Below, one piece after another: positions 1-9,859 of a stretch of DNA of 64,000 bases. The translations under genes were made by a program, and so were the position numbers. A model generated the notes under the pieces. The model saw only the letters and a list, made by a program, of their open reading frames with translations. It was not told where the DNA came from and ran no database searches. Each line of letters opens with the position of its first letter. The first letter of the stretch is position 1. This DNA comes from Coxiella-like endosymbiont. Its GTDB lineage: Bacteria > Pseudomonadota > Gammaproteobacteria > Coxiellales > Coxiellaceae. The DNA is taken from positions 765,501-829,500 of the forward strand of contig NZ_CP084737.1 of assembly GCF_024730665.1 (NCBI RefSeq), written 5' to 3'.

Positions 1-1704
1 AGTCGTTAATTTGCTGCATTTCTTCATGGGTGAGTGCCTTGACTTGGATTAATTTTCGACAATAAGGGACTAGTGTAAGATCTTTAAACGCGTAAAAAGG
101 GCCGTGTTGAGTCTGGCTGTCATCTACGGTAAATTTTTCGATTACTAAACAAAGGTTTTCAATTCGGATACCGTATTTATTAGCTAAATAAACGCCGGGC
201 TCATTACTCAAAATCATGCCTGGTTGAAGAGGAATATGCGTATTGTGAGCAGTAATGGCTTGCGGTCCTTCATGTACACATAAATAACTACCAACACCAT
301 GCCCTGTTCCATGTCCATAATCCAGTGCTTTACGCCAGAGAAATTGGTGCGCTAATGCGTTAATATGTTCTCCACAAGTGTATTTTGGGAAGACTGCATG
401 CCGGATTGCCAAATGTCCTTTAAGCACTAACGTATAGAGCTCTTTTTGCTCTTCCGTTGGCGTTCCTAAATGGATAGTGCGAGTAATGTCGGTCGTTCCA
501 GCCGGATACTGGCCACCGGAGTCAATGAGGTAAATAGAGGAATTATCGATGCGACTATCGGTTTTTGGGGTTGCGGAGTAGTGAATAATAGCACTGTGCG
601 GTCCAAATCCACTGATAGTTGCAAAGCTTAAATCTACACAGCGGGAATCCTCCCGACGAAATGTCTCTAATTGCTTACTAGCCGTTATTTCAGTAATGTC
701 TTCTCTCCAGTGGGTTTCGATCCAGTGTAAAAATTTGATCATGGCTATGGCATCGATGATATGAGCTTCGCGTGCGCCTCGCTGTTCTGTTGGATTTTTT
801 ACAGCTTTTTCCAGCGCAATGGGTGAGGGCTGAGTAACCCAATCAATAGAATTTTTTAACTGTTTCTTGATCCACCAGTTTGTGGTTGTTGGATCTATCC
901 ATAGTGTACTGTCTGACAATTGTCGGAGCGCATTAGGAAATGCCTCGTAAGATTTTACTTGAAGAGAAATTTCTTTAAATTTTGATTTAACTTCCTCTGT
1001 AATTTTGTCGAAATCGACGAAGAGAGTAGCTTCTTTTGCGGTCACAATCGCATAGCTAATTACGAGCGGATTATAGGCAATGTCGTTGCCTCGAATATTA
1101 AAGAGCCAAGCAATGGCATCAAGGATACTAAGTATGATGGCATTAGTATTTTTAGACTGCAGAGTTTTTCGTAATTGAGCCAATTTCTCTTCTGCGCTTT
1201 TCCCTGCGTAAGGTTGAGGTTGCAAACGGATAGGGGTTTTTGGGATTGATGGACGGTCCTTCCAAATCTGATCGATGAGGTTATCTTCGACAGCTATTAG
1301 TTTACCCTCGTTTTTTTGAAGCACTTTCTCAATCTTTTCTGCTTGCTGAATACTGATAAGACGGGGGTCAGTGGCAAAAGTGAGGGGGCGTTTTTGTTGG
1401 GATAGCCATTGAGCAATGGCTGATATTTCACCATTCTCTATTTTTATTAATTGATACAAAGAATGATCAAGTTGCCGTTCAGCTTGTAAGAAATACCGCG
1501 GGTCTGTCCAGAGAAAAGCTTCATGCATCCCGACTACGACGTCTCCTGCAGAGCCTGTAAAATTGCTTATCCAAGCACGACGTTGCCAGCAAGGGGTACG
1601 TACTCGTTTTTATGCGGATCGACTGCAGGGACATAATAATAATCTGCGCCTATCTTACGGACGAGCCTTCGTAATTCAGATAAACGAGCAGCGATAAACC
1701 TCAT
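1..1704 (-). pseudogene. pepP: Xaa-Pro aminopeptidase (M24B), frameshifted, 3' end outside window
   Basis: Cytosolic metallopeptidase that removes an N-terminal residue preceding proline. Reading the minus strand, the N-terminus starts at ATG 1704 (MRFIAARLSELRRL). The frame is lost at a C4 run (plus G4 at about 1593-1596): the upstream frame reads NEYVP and the downstream frame resumes CWQRRAWISNFTGSAGD, so one base is missing. From there to the left edge I read it through without a stop. Metal-site and family motifs are present: LIDSGGQYPAGTTDIT, DYGHGTGHGVG and LSNEPGVYL, which carry the Asp, His and Glu ligands of M24 enzymes. The readable part is about 565 residues, in line with the long (~600 aa) Xaa-Pro aminopeptidase family. 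It is divergent from ubiH, whereas in many gammaproteobacteria pepP, ubiH and ubiI are co-directional. Loss of function is uncertain because only one homopolymer lesion is seen. Confidence 0.85.
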
Positions 1705-2054
1705 ACACTTTCTATTTTTGACAGAGCTCCATATTTCGTCGCACTAAACCTTTCTTCTCATCCTGAGCTCTCTAAAGGGAATTTTTTGACTAGGAATTAT
1801 AAAGCAATCATCCCACAAGTAACAACAGCTATTTAATCTATATTCCAAAGAAGGTAGAAATCCAGGCTGATATTTGTTTAGTCATATTTTTTGACTCCTG
1901 TCTTTAAAGAAATGATAGGCTTTAGTTTTTATTAACGATGAAAATAGTATGGCGGGGCGGGAAGCGGAAGGGATAAAAAGATCCATTAGTGCTGTTCCGA
2001 TTTTTGGGGTAGGATTACTAAAGGTATATTTTAAGAACACTTTAGTATGATAGG
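1705..2054. other. divergent spacer pepP / ubiH
   Basis: About 350 bases between two divergent genes. It must hold the promoters of both pepP and ubiH, but I see no convincing -35/-10 pair. A weak -10-like TATGAT lies at 2046-2051, very close to the ubiH start. No ORF or RNA gene is recognisable. Confidence 0.4.
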
Positions 2055-3311
2055 ATGCTCCATCATATGCAGAAATCGGACATTGTTATTGTAGGTGCTG
2101 GACTGGTAGGTACAAGCTTGGCAGTAGCTTTGCAAAATCAAGGGCTACGTATAGCTATTTTAGAACATCATTTACCACAAACCACGATGCATGTTCCAAG
2201 AGACATACGGCCGATTACTTTATCTCTAGGTAGCCATCAAATTTTGCATACTTTGGGTGTGTGGAACGATTTAGTTGATGAGGTTTGTCCGGTTAGTATC
2301 GTGCACGTATCAGAGCAAGGCGTATTAGGTTCAGTACGTTTTCGAGCCGATGAATTAGGCGTACCTGCCTTAGGTTATGTCGTACCTTTTTTTAGATTAC
2401 AAAAGATCCTTTATCAGCGAGCTACTGCTCAAAAAGATGTTGAGATTATTGCAATGAATCAAATAAAAAGCATTCAATGTGGTTATGAAAACGCTGTAGT
2501 CCATTACGTAACGGTTGATGGAGAAACACGACAATTAGTTGCTGATTTATTGGTAGGCGCTGACGGTACACGGTCTATAGTGCGTCAATTTTTAAATATT
2601 GCTGCCAAAGAAGAAAATAAAAATGAAATCGCATTGGTTGCATTGCTGGAGTTAGAAAAACCGCATCATTTTACGGCTTATGAGCGTTTTACATCGCGAG
2701 GCATATTAGCCGTTTTGCCCCTCTTCCATCGCCATTACTGTCGTTTGGTTTGGACGATGTCGAAAGTAAAAGCGGATGAAATAGAACAATGGACAGATGA
2801 ACGCTTTAAAGAAGCAGTGCAAATAATTTTTGGCCATTATCTCGGAAATATTAAATCGGCTATACGAGATAAGCGATATTTGTTGCATCTATTACTAACT
2901 AAGCGACAGATTCAATCTCATTCTATATTGATTGGAAATGCAGCGCATACGTTTTACCCCTTTACAGCCCAGGGATTTAATTTAGGTTTGCGGGATGTGG
3001 CAGTGCTGAGTGAAGTGTTAACGACCGCACATCGCGAAAAAAAACCATTAGGCGATATTCATCTTTTACAAAATTATGAACGGTGGTGCAAAACAGACCA
3101 AAATCTGGCAGCAGGGTTAGCACGTGGCATTTCTGGGTGGTTTGGTTTGCAATTGCCGTTGATAAATCGGCTGCGTGGATTGGGTTTATTAGCAACAGAA
3201 TTATTATTCCCATTTAAAAAACGCCTAGCTAAAAGCGCAATGGGTTTGGTGGGTCGTTTACCGAAATTGGTTCGGGGATTAAAACTCGATGATCATGACA
3301 CAGTTATGTGA
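2055..3311 (+). CDS. ubiH: 2-octaprenyl-6-methoxyphenol hydroxylase (UbiH family FAD monooxygenase)
   Basis: FAD-dependent aromatic hydroxylase of the ubiquinone pathway. The N-terminal Rossmann fold shows the FAD motif GAGLVGTSLA near residues 14-23, the mid-protein motif GADGTRS, and the UbiH/F/I C-terminal FAD motif IGNAAHTFYPFTAQGFNLGL. At 418 residues it is slightly longer than the usual ~400 and has no interruption. Two in-frame starts exist: ATG 2055, and ATG 2067 (MQKSDIVIVGAG). The second has AGGA about 11 bases upstream and fits the family N-terminus better. It overlaps the next gene, another hydroxylase of the same family, by 17 bases, so the pair is probably co-transcribed and translationally coupled. 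UbiH and UbiI paralogues are hard to tell apart by eye, so the exact hydroxylation position is inferred from gene order. Confidence 0.88.
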   Translation: MLHHMQKSDIVIVGAGLVGTSLAVALQNQGLRIAILEHHLPQTTMHVPRDIRPITLSLGSHQILHTLGVWNDLVDEVCPVSIVHVSEQGVLGSVRFRADELGVPALGYVVPFFRLQKILYQRATAQKDVEIIAMNQIKSIQCGYENAVVHYVTVDGETRQLVADLLVGADGTRSIVRQFLNIAAKEENKNEIALVALLELEKPHHFTAYERFTSRGILAVLPLFHRHYCRLVWTMSKVKADEIEQWTDERFKEAVQIIFGHYLGNIKSAIRDKRYLLHLLLTKRQIQSHSILIGNAAHTFYPFTAQGFNLGLRDVAVLSEVLTTAHREKKPLGDIHLLQNYERWCKTDQNLAAGLARGISGWFGLQLPLINRLRGLGLLATELLFPFKKRLAKSAMGLVGRLPKLVRGLKLDDHDTVM

Positions 3312-4510
3312 ATTAAAACCGCTGACAATTATTGGTGGTGGCGTGGTGGGATTGTTATTGGCCGCGTTATTAGCCGACGAGAAAATAAGTGTTGTGGTTA
3401 TTGAAGCGAAAAAACCTTTATTGCACTGGGATAAAAAAGTTTGGATTCGCGTGTGAGTGCGATTAATTCTGCATCACAACGCTTATTAAAAATAATTGGT
3501 ATTTGGAAAGAAATTGATTTAAAAGCCTACTCCCCTCTGATGAAATTAAGAGTATGGGATGGTTTGGGGGAGCCGAAATTATATTTGATAGTGCGGATGT
3601 GGGTTCGCCTTCATTAGGCGCTATTGTTGAAAACCGAGAAATAGTGCGTGCTTTGTGGCAACGGTTAAACAACGATCCCTATGTTAGATTGGTTTGTCCT
3701 GAAAAACCTCTCCATTTGTTACAATCGGATGATTTTATCGAGCTTGAATTGAATAATAAACAAAAAATAAAGACATTTTGTGTAGTAGGTGCTGATGGTT
3801 CGCATTCCTGGCTACGAGAAAAAATGAAAATCGAATTAAGTGAGCGTTCTTATAAACAAAGCGCTATAGTTGCAGTTATTAGGACTGAAAATGATCATCA
3901 GAAAACAGGCTGGCAGGTTTTTTTACGAGAGTCGATAATAGCGCTGTTGCCATTAGCTGATTCGCATACTTGCGCTATTGTATGGTCTTCCATAGCTGAA
4001 GAAACTGACAAATTAATGATGGCAGATGAAAGAACATTTAAAGTAGAGCTAAACAATGCTTTTAAATTTCGGTTGGGAGAGATTCGTTGCCTGAATTCTC
4101 CTAAGTTGATTCCGTTAGTCATGCATCATGCAAAAAAGTATGTCAAACCAAGAATGGTCCTCGTGGGTGATGCAGCTCATACGATTCATCCTCTGGCGGG
4201 GCAGGGTGTAAATTTAGGATTTATGGATGCAGCTTGTTTAGCGCAGTGTATTATTGACGCGCAGCGAGAACAACGAGATGTGGGCAGCTTACGGGTTTTA
4301 CGCCGTTATGAACGTTGGCGTAAAGGCGATAATACGACGATGTCAGCTGCTATGCGTTTACTTAAAGAATGCTTTAGCGCCCAATTTCCATTCATCGTGC
4401 AAGCGCGTAATATGGGTTTGGCGATAGCCCATCGTTTTAATTTTCTCAAAAATTTTTGTATGAAAATTGCTATGGGTGAGATGAATGATTTACCGAACTT
4501 AATGAAATGA
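3295..4510 (+). pseudogene. ubiI: UbiI/VisC-like ubiquinone hydroxylase, two frameshifts
   Basis: Second FAD monooxygenase of the UbiH family. It starts at ATG 3295 inside the end of ubiH (MTQLCELKPL, then the FAD motif IIGGGVVGLLLA). The frame breaks at an A6 run (3433-3438): the upstream frame ends WIRV-stop, while the other frame continues LDSRVSAINSAS, the family's DSRVSAI signature. It breaks again at G5 (3566-3570) before AEIIFDSADVG. The downstream frame then runs intact through GADGSHSW and LVGDAAHTIHPLAGQGVNLG to 4510. Both lesions act as a one-base loss. Restoring them gives about 405 residues, normal for the family. By order after ubiH this corresponds to visC/ubiI in Escherichia coli; a UbiF-type role is possible. 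Confidence 0.82.
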
Positions 4511-5368
4511 AAGTATCTTTTCTGTTCTGCATCTCATAGAATCTTATTCGAATCGGTAAGTTTGAGATCGGAGGGAGTAGCATTTGTAAATTTTTTACGA
4601 TAGCTTCAAAGATATCGTTACTTTTGGAGGCCGATTGCATTTTACCTACTTTAATCCAATTTTGACATTAAAAAGTTGTTGCTGATTTCCTTTTCTATTC
4701 AAGAGCATTAAAATGCTTTTTAAATGCATTAAAATAAAAACCAATAATACCTCCATAAAACTTAAAAAATTATGATGATTATTATGGTAGTATTATAAAA
4801 AAGGTTGAATCTATCACAATGAAAGTAATATTTAGTTATGAGGAAGAAATTGCATTACGTTTCATAAAATCGTTAATCTCTGCAAAAAGTTTTAAAAATT
4901 AAATCAGAGATTATTTTAAATTAAAAGAAGGATGAAACTGACTTTATAAAAATACGAACCTGAATAACCCCTTAGATGAGATCTATAAACTAATTATTCA
5001 GGATTAAAAAAGACAGAATTGATGGAATCAAATCACTTAGAATTTTCTCTATGTCAACCTTGAAAATTTAACCAGCAGCTCTTGTGCTCTTCGTACTTCG
5101 CTCAGCCCAATCCCACTGCTCTCGGACTTGTTCTATTTCAAAATTATTACATTGAGCAATACGGTTGACTTTGCAATCCATGGACGGTTCCTCAATCACA
5201 ACATGGACAATGGGAATAATAAAATGGCTACTCACCTCTACCTTACTAAAATGCGTCTCTTAATCTGTTTCTAGTAATCGATTAATTTAAATAACTAATT
5301 AAATAACATTCGATACAAACCATGTACGAAGAACGTCGTCAAAGTGCAAGCGAAGACAGGAGGTATTG
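4511..5368. other. spacer downstream of ubiI and tolR; no tolA/tolB/pal
   Basis: About 860 AT-rich bases between convergent ends. In most gammaproteobacteria tolA, tolB and pal follow tolR, which would place tolA here on the minus strand; I cannot recognise it. Two very short ORFs are seen: plus ATG 4820 (27 codons) and minus ATG about 5179 (38 codons, charged, containing EIEQVREQWDWAERS). Neither is recognisable; the minus one could be a remnant. Confidence 0.4.
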
Positions 5369-5791
5369 TTATTGCGGGGAATTTTGGGTGAGTAAGCCAA
5401 CACCACTTGCACCTGCCTGTTTTAAAAGAGCCATCATTTGCACCACTTTTCCGTAATTCACTTCATTATCACCTTTAACATAAATTTCCCTTTGTTGATG
5501 TTTTTGTTTGGCAAGCTGTAAAGCGGCAGCAACACGAGTAATTAATTCTTTAGTTGAAACCGGTTGTATAAAATCATCTGAAATATTGAGAAAATAATTT
5601 CCATGATTGTTGATGCTAATGATAATCGGCGTCTCTTGTTGAGCAGGAAGCGCTTTTACCTTAGCTTGAGGTAATTTGACATTGATTCCTTGAGTCAATA
5701 AAGGAGATGTAATCATAAAAATCACTAATAAAACTAACATGACGTCAATGTATGGAACGACATTAATTTCAGCGATCGGTCGTCTTCGCAT
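5369..5791 (-). CDS. tolR: TolR, Tol-Pal energising subunit (ExbD/TolR)
   Basis: Inner-membrane protein that, with TolQ, uses the proton motive force to drive Tol-Pal envelope constriction. It has 140 residues, normal for TolR, with a short cytosolic start (MRRRPIAEINVVPYIDV), one membrane helix (residues ~14-32, VMLVLLVIFMITSPLL) that carries the conserved aspartate of the ExbD/TolR family (D16), and a periplasmic domain ending GVGLLTQ, close to the GLMTQ ending of E. coli TolR. It lies 14 bases downstream of tolQ and on the same strand, so the two are one operon. The gene is intact although its partner tolQ is frameshifted, and no tolA follows. Confidence 0.9.
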   Translation of the reverse strand: MRRRPIAEINVVPYIDVMLVLLVIFMITSPLLTQGINVKLPQAKVKALPAQQETPIIISINNHGNYFLNISDDFIQPVSTKELITRVAAALQLAKQKHQQREIYVKGDNEVNYGKVVQMMALLKQAGASGVGLLTQNSPQ

Positions 5792-5805
5792 GTTCCCCTC
5801 TTTCT

Positions 5806-6557
5806 TTAAATGTAAGACCGGTGATGTAATATATTTAAAAACTCCTCTTGAAAGGTGTCATAATTTTGCGTGATACGATATAACTCATCAGAAAATCGGT
5901 TGTAAGCAATAACAGCAGGGATGGCAGCAAATAAACCAACTGAAGTTGCGATCAATGCTTTTGATATTCCCGGGGCTACCATTGCAATTGTCATTTGTTG
6001 AACAGCACATAAGGCGCGAAATGAAGTCATGATACCCCAAACGGTTCCAAATAAACCGATATATGGGCTTGTCGATCCTACGGTTGCTAGAAAATTTAAA
6101 TTGCGTTCAAGAAAATCTACTTCGCGAGTTTGGGCGATACGCATAGCGCGTTGCGTGCCTATAAACATAATGTCAGGATGCGTTTTTAATTTTTGATGGA
6201 ACCTGATAAATTCGTTAAAGCCGGCATAAAAAATACTTGATAAACCAGAAAGTTTCTCTTTTTTTCAGATAATTGGTGATAAAGTGTTGCTAAATCACTA
6301 CCTGACCAGAAACGACGTTCAAATTCTTTCATTTCAAGTCGCATTTGTTTTATTAAAAAAATGCGTTGTAAGATGATTGCCCAGGAGGCGATAGAAGCAA
6401 GAAATAAAAGAAAAATTACTGTCTCAACAACAATACCGGCGTCCCTGATAAAACTCCATAATGTTAGTTGGCTATCCAATCTAAATTCTCCGATTAAAGA
6501 AGCATGCATTCTAACAAAATCAAATGCTCTTTGCTTTAAAAATGTGATTATTTGCAC
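5806..6557 (-). pseudogene. tolQ: TolQ proton-channel subunit, frameshifted in an A7 run
   Basis: MotA/TolQ/ExbB family inner-membrane subunit. The first frame starts at GTG 6557, or ATG 6509 (MHASLIGEF), and includes the first transmembrane helix (IVVETVIFLLFLASIASWAI). It loses register at an A7 run (plus T7, 6259-6265) after LSEKK. The other frame continues EKLSGLSSIFYAGFNEFIR and joins the ORF MFIGTQRAMR, which carries the TolQ signature GTVWGIMTSFRAL and the last two helices, ending at 5806. Adding one base gives about 250 residues from GTG or 234 from ATG 6509, against ~230 for E. coli. The start is uncertain; ATG 6509 gives the more typical N-terminus. Confidence 0.85.
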
Positions 6558-7034
6558 ATCATATTTTTAAAAACTACGTTTTTTTAGAATCTATCCATTC
6601 ATGTTGAAAGATTTTCGTTTGGTTCCTGGTTCCTATCAATTTTTGCAATCCATTACTGTGAGAGCTAAGCTCCGAGGCTATTTGTAAGATGGTGTCCGTA
6701 CTCGTAAATAATTGAGCGAAACTGATGTGTGAAGAAGATAAATAGTGCAAAGGTAAATCATTCGAAGAAGGACAATAAGGCTAAAAATAAAAAAGATCCC
6801 TCATTGCTCAATTCCAATACAAACGCAATGGTAAAGAGAATGACTCTCGTCGGTTAAGAAGAAATGTTACATTGTCATAATGCTATTTTGAGTTTAAGAG
6901 ATATATAGGCCCAATAAGCTGTAGATTGAGCGCAACATCAATTCAGAACGAAAAGCAGCCGAAATACACACACATATCAATGGCCCATCCATCCGGTTGT
7001 GGTGATTGCAAAAAGTTAAGGCAGAGAGGATTCA

Positions 7035-7479
7035 TTAGGCTTTCAAGTGCAGTGTGGTAATTCTCACGCCATAGCTAGGGAAAAGTAAAGCCGTAAAATA
7101 AAAGGGCACACCTTTTAAGTCGCCGATGCTTAATAAAAGTTGACTGAGTGCAGCATAAAAGCGACCGTGTAAAAGAAAATTTTTTCTCGTGTTTGTTAAG
7201 CAGTTTTAACTAATTAGCTAACTTTTAATAGTGATAAAAAGTCCGCGCGTATAACAGTCGTTAAAAAGTTGCAATCCAAGCAACCACCACGGAGTATATA
7301 ATACGAAAATAACCGATAACAAGAGCCTAATACTCCAATCATCCAATGGAGCACACTACCAATCTTGCTAAATGGAGACTCGCCATGATGTAAAGTGAGA
7401 AAAAGTCGTTGTCGGGTGTAAAAGATTAAACCTAACAAGAATGAAAAACGGTAATAAGGAAAATTTTTCCTGATTTCAT
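7035..7479 (-). pseudogene. degraded unidentified gene, membrane-like, at least three frames
   Basis: Between tolQ and ruvB (6558-7692) lies over 1.1 kb without an intact gene. On the minus strand, coding-like stretches occur in succession: ATG 7479 (MKSGKIFLITVFHS), a 74-codon stretch at 7214-7438 (LGLIFYTRQRLFLTLHHG, hydrophobic), then in another frame NFLLHGRFYAALSQLLL continuing GVPFYFTALLFPSYGV to a stop at 7035. The order and direction suggest one decayed gene in the tol-ruv cluster. ybgC is the usual neighbour here, but these fragments do not resemble YbgC to me. Product unknown. Confidence 0.35.
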
Positions 7480-7692
7480 AGTTATTACTGTTACGTAAAA
7501 AATAAAAATAACAGATCTAATTTTCTTGTAAGAATTGTGTAGAGTTTCATATCAATTACTCACAACCAACAGCTATGTAATCCATCATCCCCATGAAACG
7601 GGAAAGAAAGGCTACGTTGTTATCATACTTTCTAACTAAATCCACTCATTCGCCTGTGCTCGGATAGCGGTCTTTAGATTTTTCATTCTTCA

Positions 7693-8729
7693 TCAATGGT
7701 GAGCAATGATAGTAGCATGACCTGGTAAACCAAAGTGCTGATAGGTTTGTTGCGTGACAATTCGTCCACGTGGTGTACGAATGATAAGACCTTCCTGAAT
7801 TAAATAAGGTTCAATAACATCTTCAATGGTACCACGCTCTTCACTGATGGCTGTGGCTAAACTTTCGATACCAACGGGTCCGCCCTGAAACTTTTCAATT
7901 ATGGTATGAAGCAATTTTCGATCCATTAAATCTAAACCGCGAATATCGACGCTTAATAAATTCAATGCTTCTTTTGCAACGGCTTCAGTGATGATGCCAT
8001 CCGTGCGTACTTGCGCGAAATCACGCACTCGGCGAAGTAACCGATTGGCAATTCGCGGTGTGCCACGGGACCGTCGTGCAATCTCGATTGCGCCCTTTTT
8101 TCGATGGTTACATCAAAAATATGAGCAGCACGTTTGATAATATGCATAAGATCATTAACGCGATAAAATTCTAATCGCTCAACGATGCCAAAGCGATCGC
8201 GCAGTGGTGATGTTAATAATCCGGCGCGCGTCGTGGCACCGATTAGGGTGAAGGGCGGTAAATCTAGCTTAATCGATCGTGCGGCCGGCCCTTCGCCGAT
8301 GATAATATCCAGTTGAAAATCTTCCAAAGCTGGATATAACACTTCTTCAACAGCCGGATTTAATCGGTGAATTTCGTCGATAAATAAAACGTCGTGTGGT
8401 TCAAGATTAGTGAGCAATGCTGCAAGATCTCCTGCTTTCTCAAGTACAGGCCCTGATGTTTGTTTTAAACCTGCACTCATTTCGTGAGCAATGATATGTG
8501 CTAATGTGGTTTTTCCTAAACCCGGAGGTCCAAAAATTAAAACATGATCTAGCACTTCTCTTCGTTTGATAGCCGCACGAATAAAAATTTCCATGTGCTC
8601 ACAAACGCTTTCTTGACCAACATAATCTTGAAGTCGCCGAGGCCGAATAGAGCATTCGATAGCAAGCTCACTCTCACTAGATTGCATAGCGACATTAGTA
8701 GGATGTTTTTCAGTTTGAATCGTATCCAT
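7693..8729 (-). pseudogene. ruvB: Holliday junction branch-migration ATPase RuvB, one frameshift
   Basis: AAA+ motor that drives branch migration with RuvA. It starts at ATG 8729, three bases after the ruvA stop. Walker A is [12 protein letters not shown], Walker B is [11 protein letters not shown], and sensor 1 is [10 protein letters not shown]. After IFDVTIEK the frame is lost at a run of A6 followed by G3 (plus C3T6, 8093-8101); the other frame gives [20 protein letters not shown], the RuvB sensor-2 region, then RRVRDFAQV and the winged-helix domain to 7693. One added base gives 345 residues, compared with 336 in E. coli. It is the last gene of ruvC-ruvA-ruvB. Confidence 0.88.
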
Positions 8730-8732
8730 CGC

Positions 8733-9329
8733 TCATGTTATTACCTGCTTTAATGCTAAACGAATTAATGCCTCAATGGTGAGCAAGGGAGGTTGTCGAA
8801 CTGCGTCAACGGCGCGTTTTGCTTCTTTAGGTTTATATCCTAACGCAATTAATGCTCTGATGGCATCTTGTGTCGGTTGATTAATGGGAGCACCATTTCC
8901 TTTTGAAGTAAATGCATTCGTTTGCCAACGCATTAGTGCGTCTTTTGTTTCGACTATTAAGCGTTCTGCTGTCTTTCGTCCAATGCCAGGGATACTAACG
9001 AGTTGGTCGACGTTTTGATGAAGAATGCATTGCACGAATTCATCATGGCCGATGGCTGATAAAATAGTTAAAGCGGATCTTGGACCTACACCGCTCACCT
9101 TAATTAAAGCACGAAAAAGACGCCGATCGCATTCACCATGGAAGCCATAGAGTATATGAGCATCTTCGCGAATAACCAGATGGGTGTAGAGAATAACTTC
9201 CTCAGAGGTATCAGCTAAATAATGAAAAGTAGATACGGGTGCTGCAATTTCGTAACTGACCCCCGCCACTTCCAACAACAGGTAGGGTGGCTGTTTTTCA
9301 AGTACAATTCCTCGAAGTCGCCCGATCAT
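8733..9329 (-). CDS. ruvA: Holliday junction DNA-binding protein RuvA
   Basis: Tetrameric junction-binding partner of RuvB. The start is ATG 9329 (MIGRLRGIVLEKQPPYLLLE), the usual RuvA N-terminus; longer upstream readings have no family support. It has 198 residues, with an OB fold, the helix-hairpin-helix motifs VSGVGPRSALTILSAIG and IPGIGRKTAERLIVE, and a C-terminal domain (ALIALGYKPKEAKRAV) that contacts RuvB. Its start codon overlaps the ruvC stop by four bases (ATGA), so translation is coupled. Intact. Confidence 0.94.
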   Translation of the reverse strand: MIGRLRGIVLEKQPPYLLLEVAGVSYEIAAPVSTFHYLADTSEEVILYTHLVIREDAHILYGFHGECDRRLFRALIKVSGVGPRSALTILSAIGHDEFVQCILHQNVDQLVSIPGIGRKTAERLIVETKDALMRWQTNAFTSKGNGAPINQPTQDAIRALIALGYKPKEAKRAVDAVRQPPLLTIEALIRLALKQVIT

Positions 9330-9850
9330 ATTCGAGTGCCTCTTTTTTGAATTTGTGTTAATTTTTTTGATAAGCGTTGAGTTGCTGCATGACACAATGC
9401 GATCGCTAAAGCATCCGCTGCGTCGACAAGCGGTTTTTTAACTAATTGTAACAATATGCGAACCATATGTTGTACTTGCATTTTGGTTGCAGCGCCATAT
9501 CCTACGATAGCTTGCTTGATTTGGCGTGCGCTGTATTCGGCTACTGGTAATGCCTGATTAGCGGTAGCGACAAGAGCTGCGCCTCTGGCTTGCCCAAGTT
9601 TTAAAGCTGACTGAGGGTTATGAAAGGTAAATACTTGCTCGATAGCAACTTCCTGAGGTTGGTAAGTAGCAATCACATGACGCAATCCCTGATGAATTTG
9701 TTGTAAACGAACATTGAGCAATTCAGAATTTGTTTTGATTTGTCCAAAGGTAATGCAGCCTTGTTTTGATTCCTGAGACCAGATTATCCCATAACCTGTG
9801 ATCCTCAATCCCGGATCGATCCCGATGATAATTCGTTTCGGTTTGTCCAT
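9326..9850 (-). CDS. ruvC: crossover junction endodeoxyribonuclease RuvC
   Basis: Holliday junction resolvase, 174 residues, the normal length. The acidic catalytic residues are visible: Asp in IIGIDPGLRITGYG (residue ~11), Glu in VAIEQVF (residue ~70), and the aspartate pair in LVDAADALAIALCH (residues ~142-145). It is first in the ruvC-ruvA-ruvB run and is downstream of yebC on the same strand, the common gammaproteobacterial order. It ends with a short basic tail and overlaps the ruvA start by four bases. Intact. Confidence 0.94.
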   Translation of the reverse strand: MDKPKRIIIGIDPGLRITGYGIIWSQESKQGCITFGQIKTNSELLNVRLQQIHQGLRHVIATYQPQEVAIEQVFTFHNPQSALKLGQARGAALVATANQALPVAEYSARQIKQAIVGYGAATKMQVQHMVRILLQLVKKPLVDAADALAIALCHAATQRLSKKLTQIQKRGTRI

Positions 9851-9859
9851 GTGCCGTCC

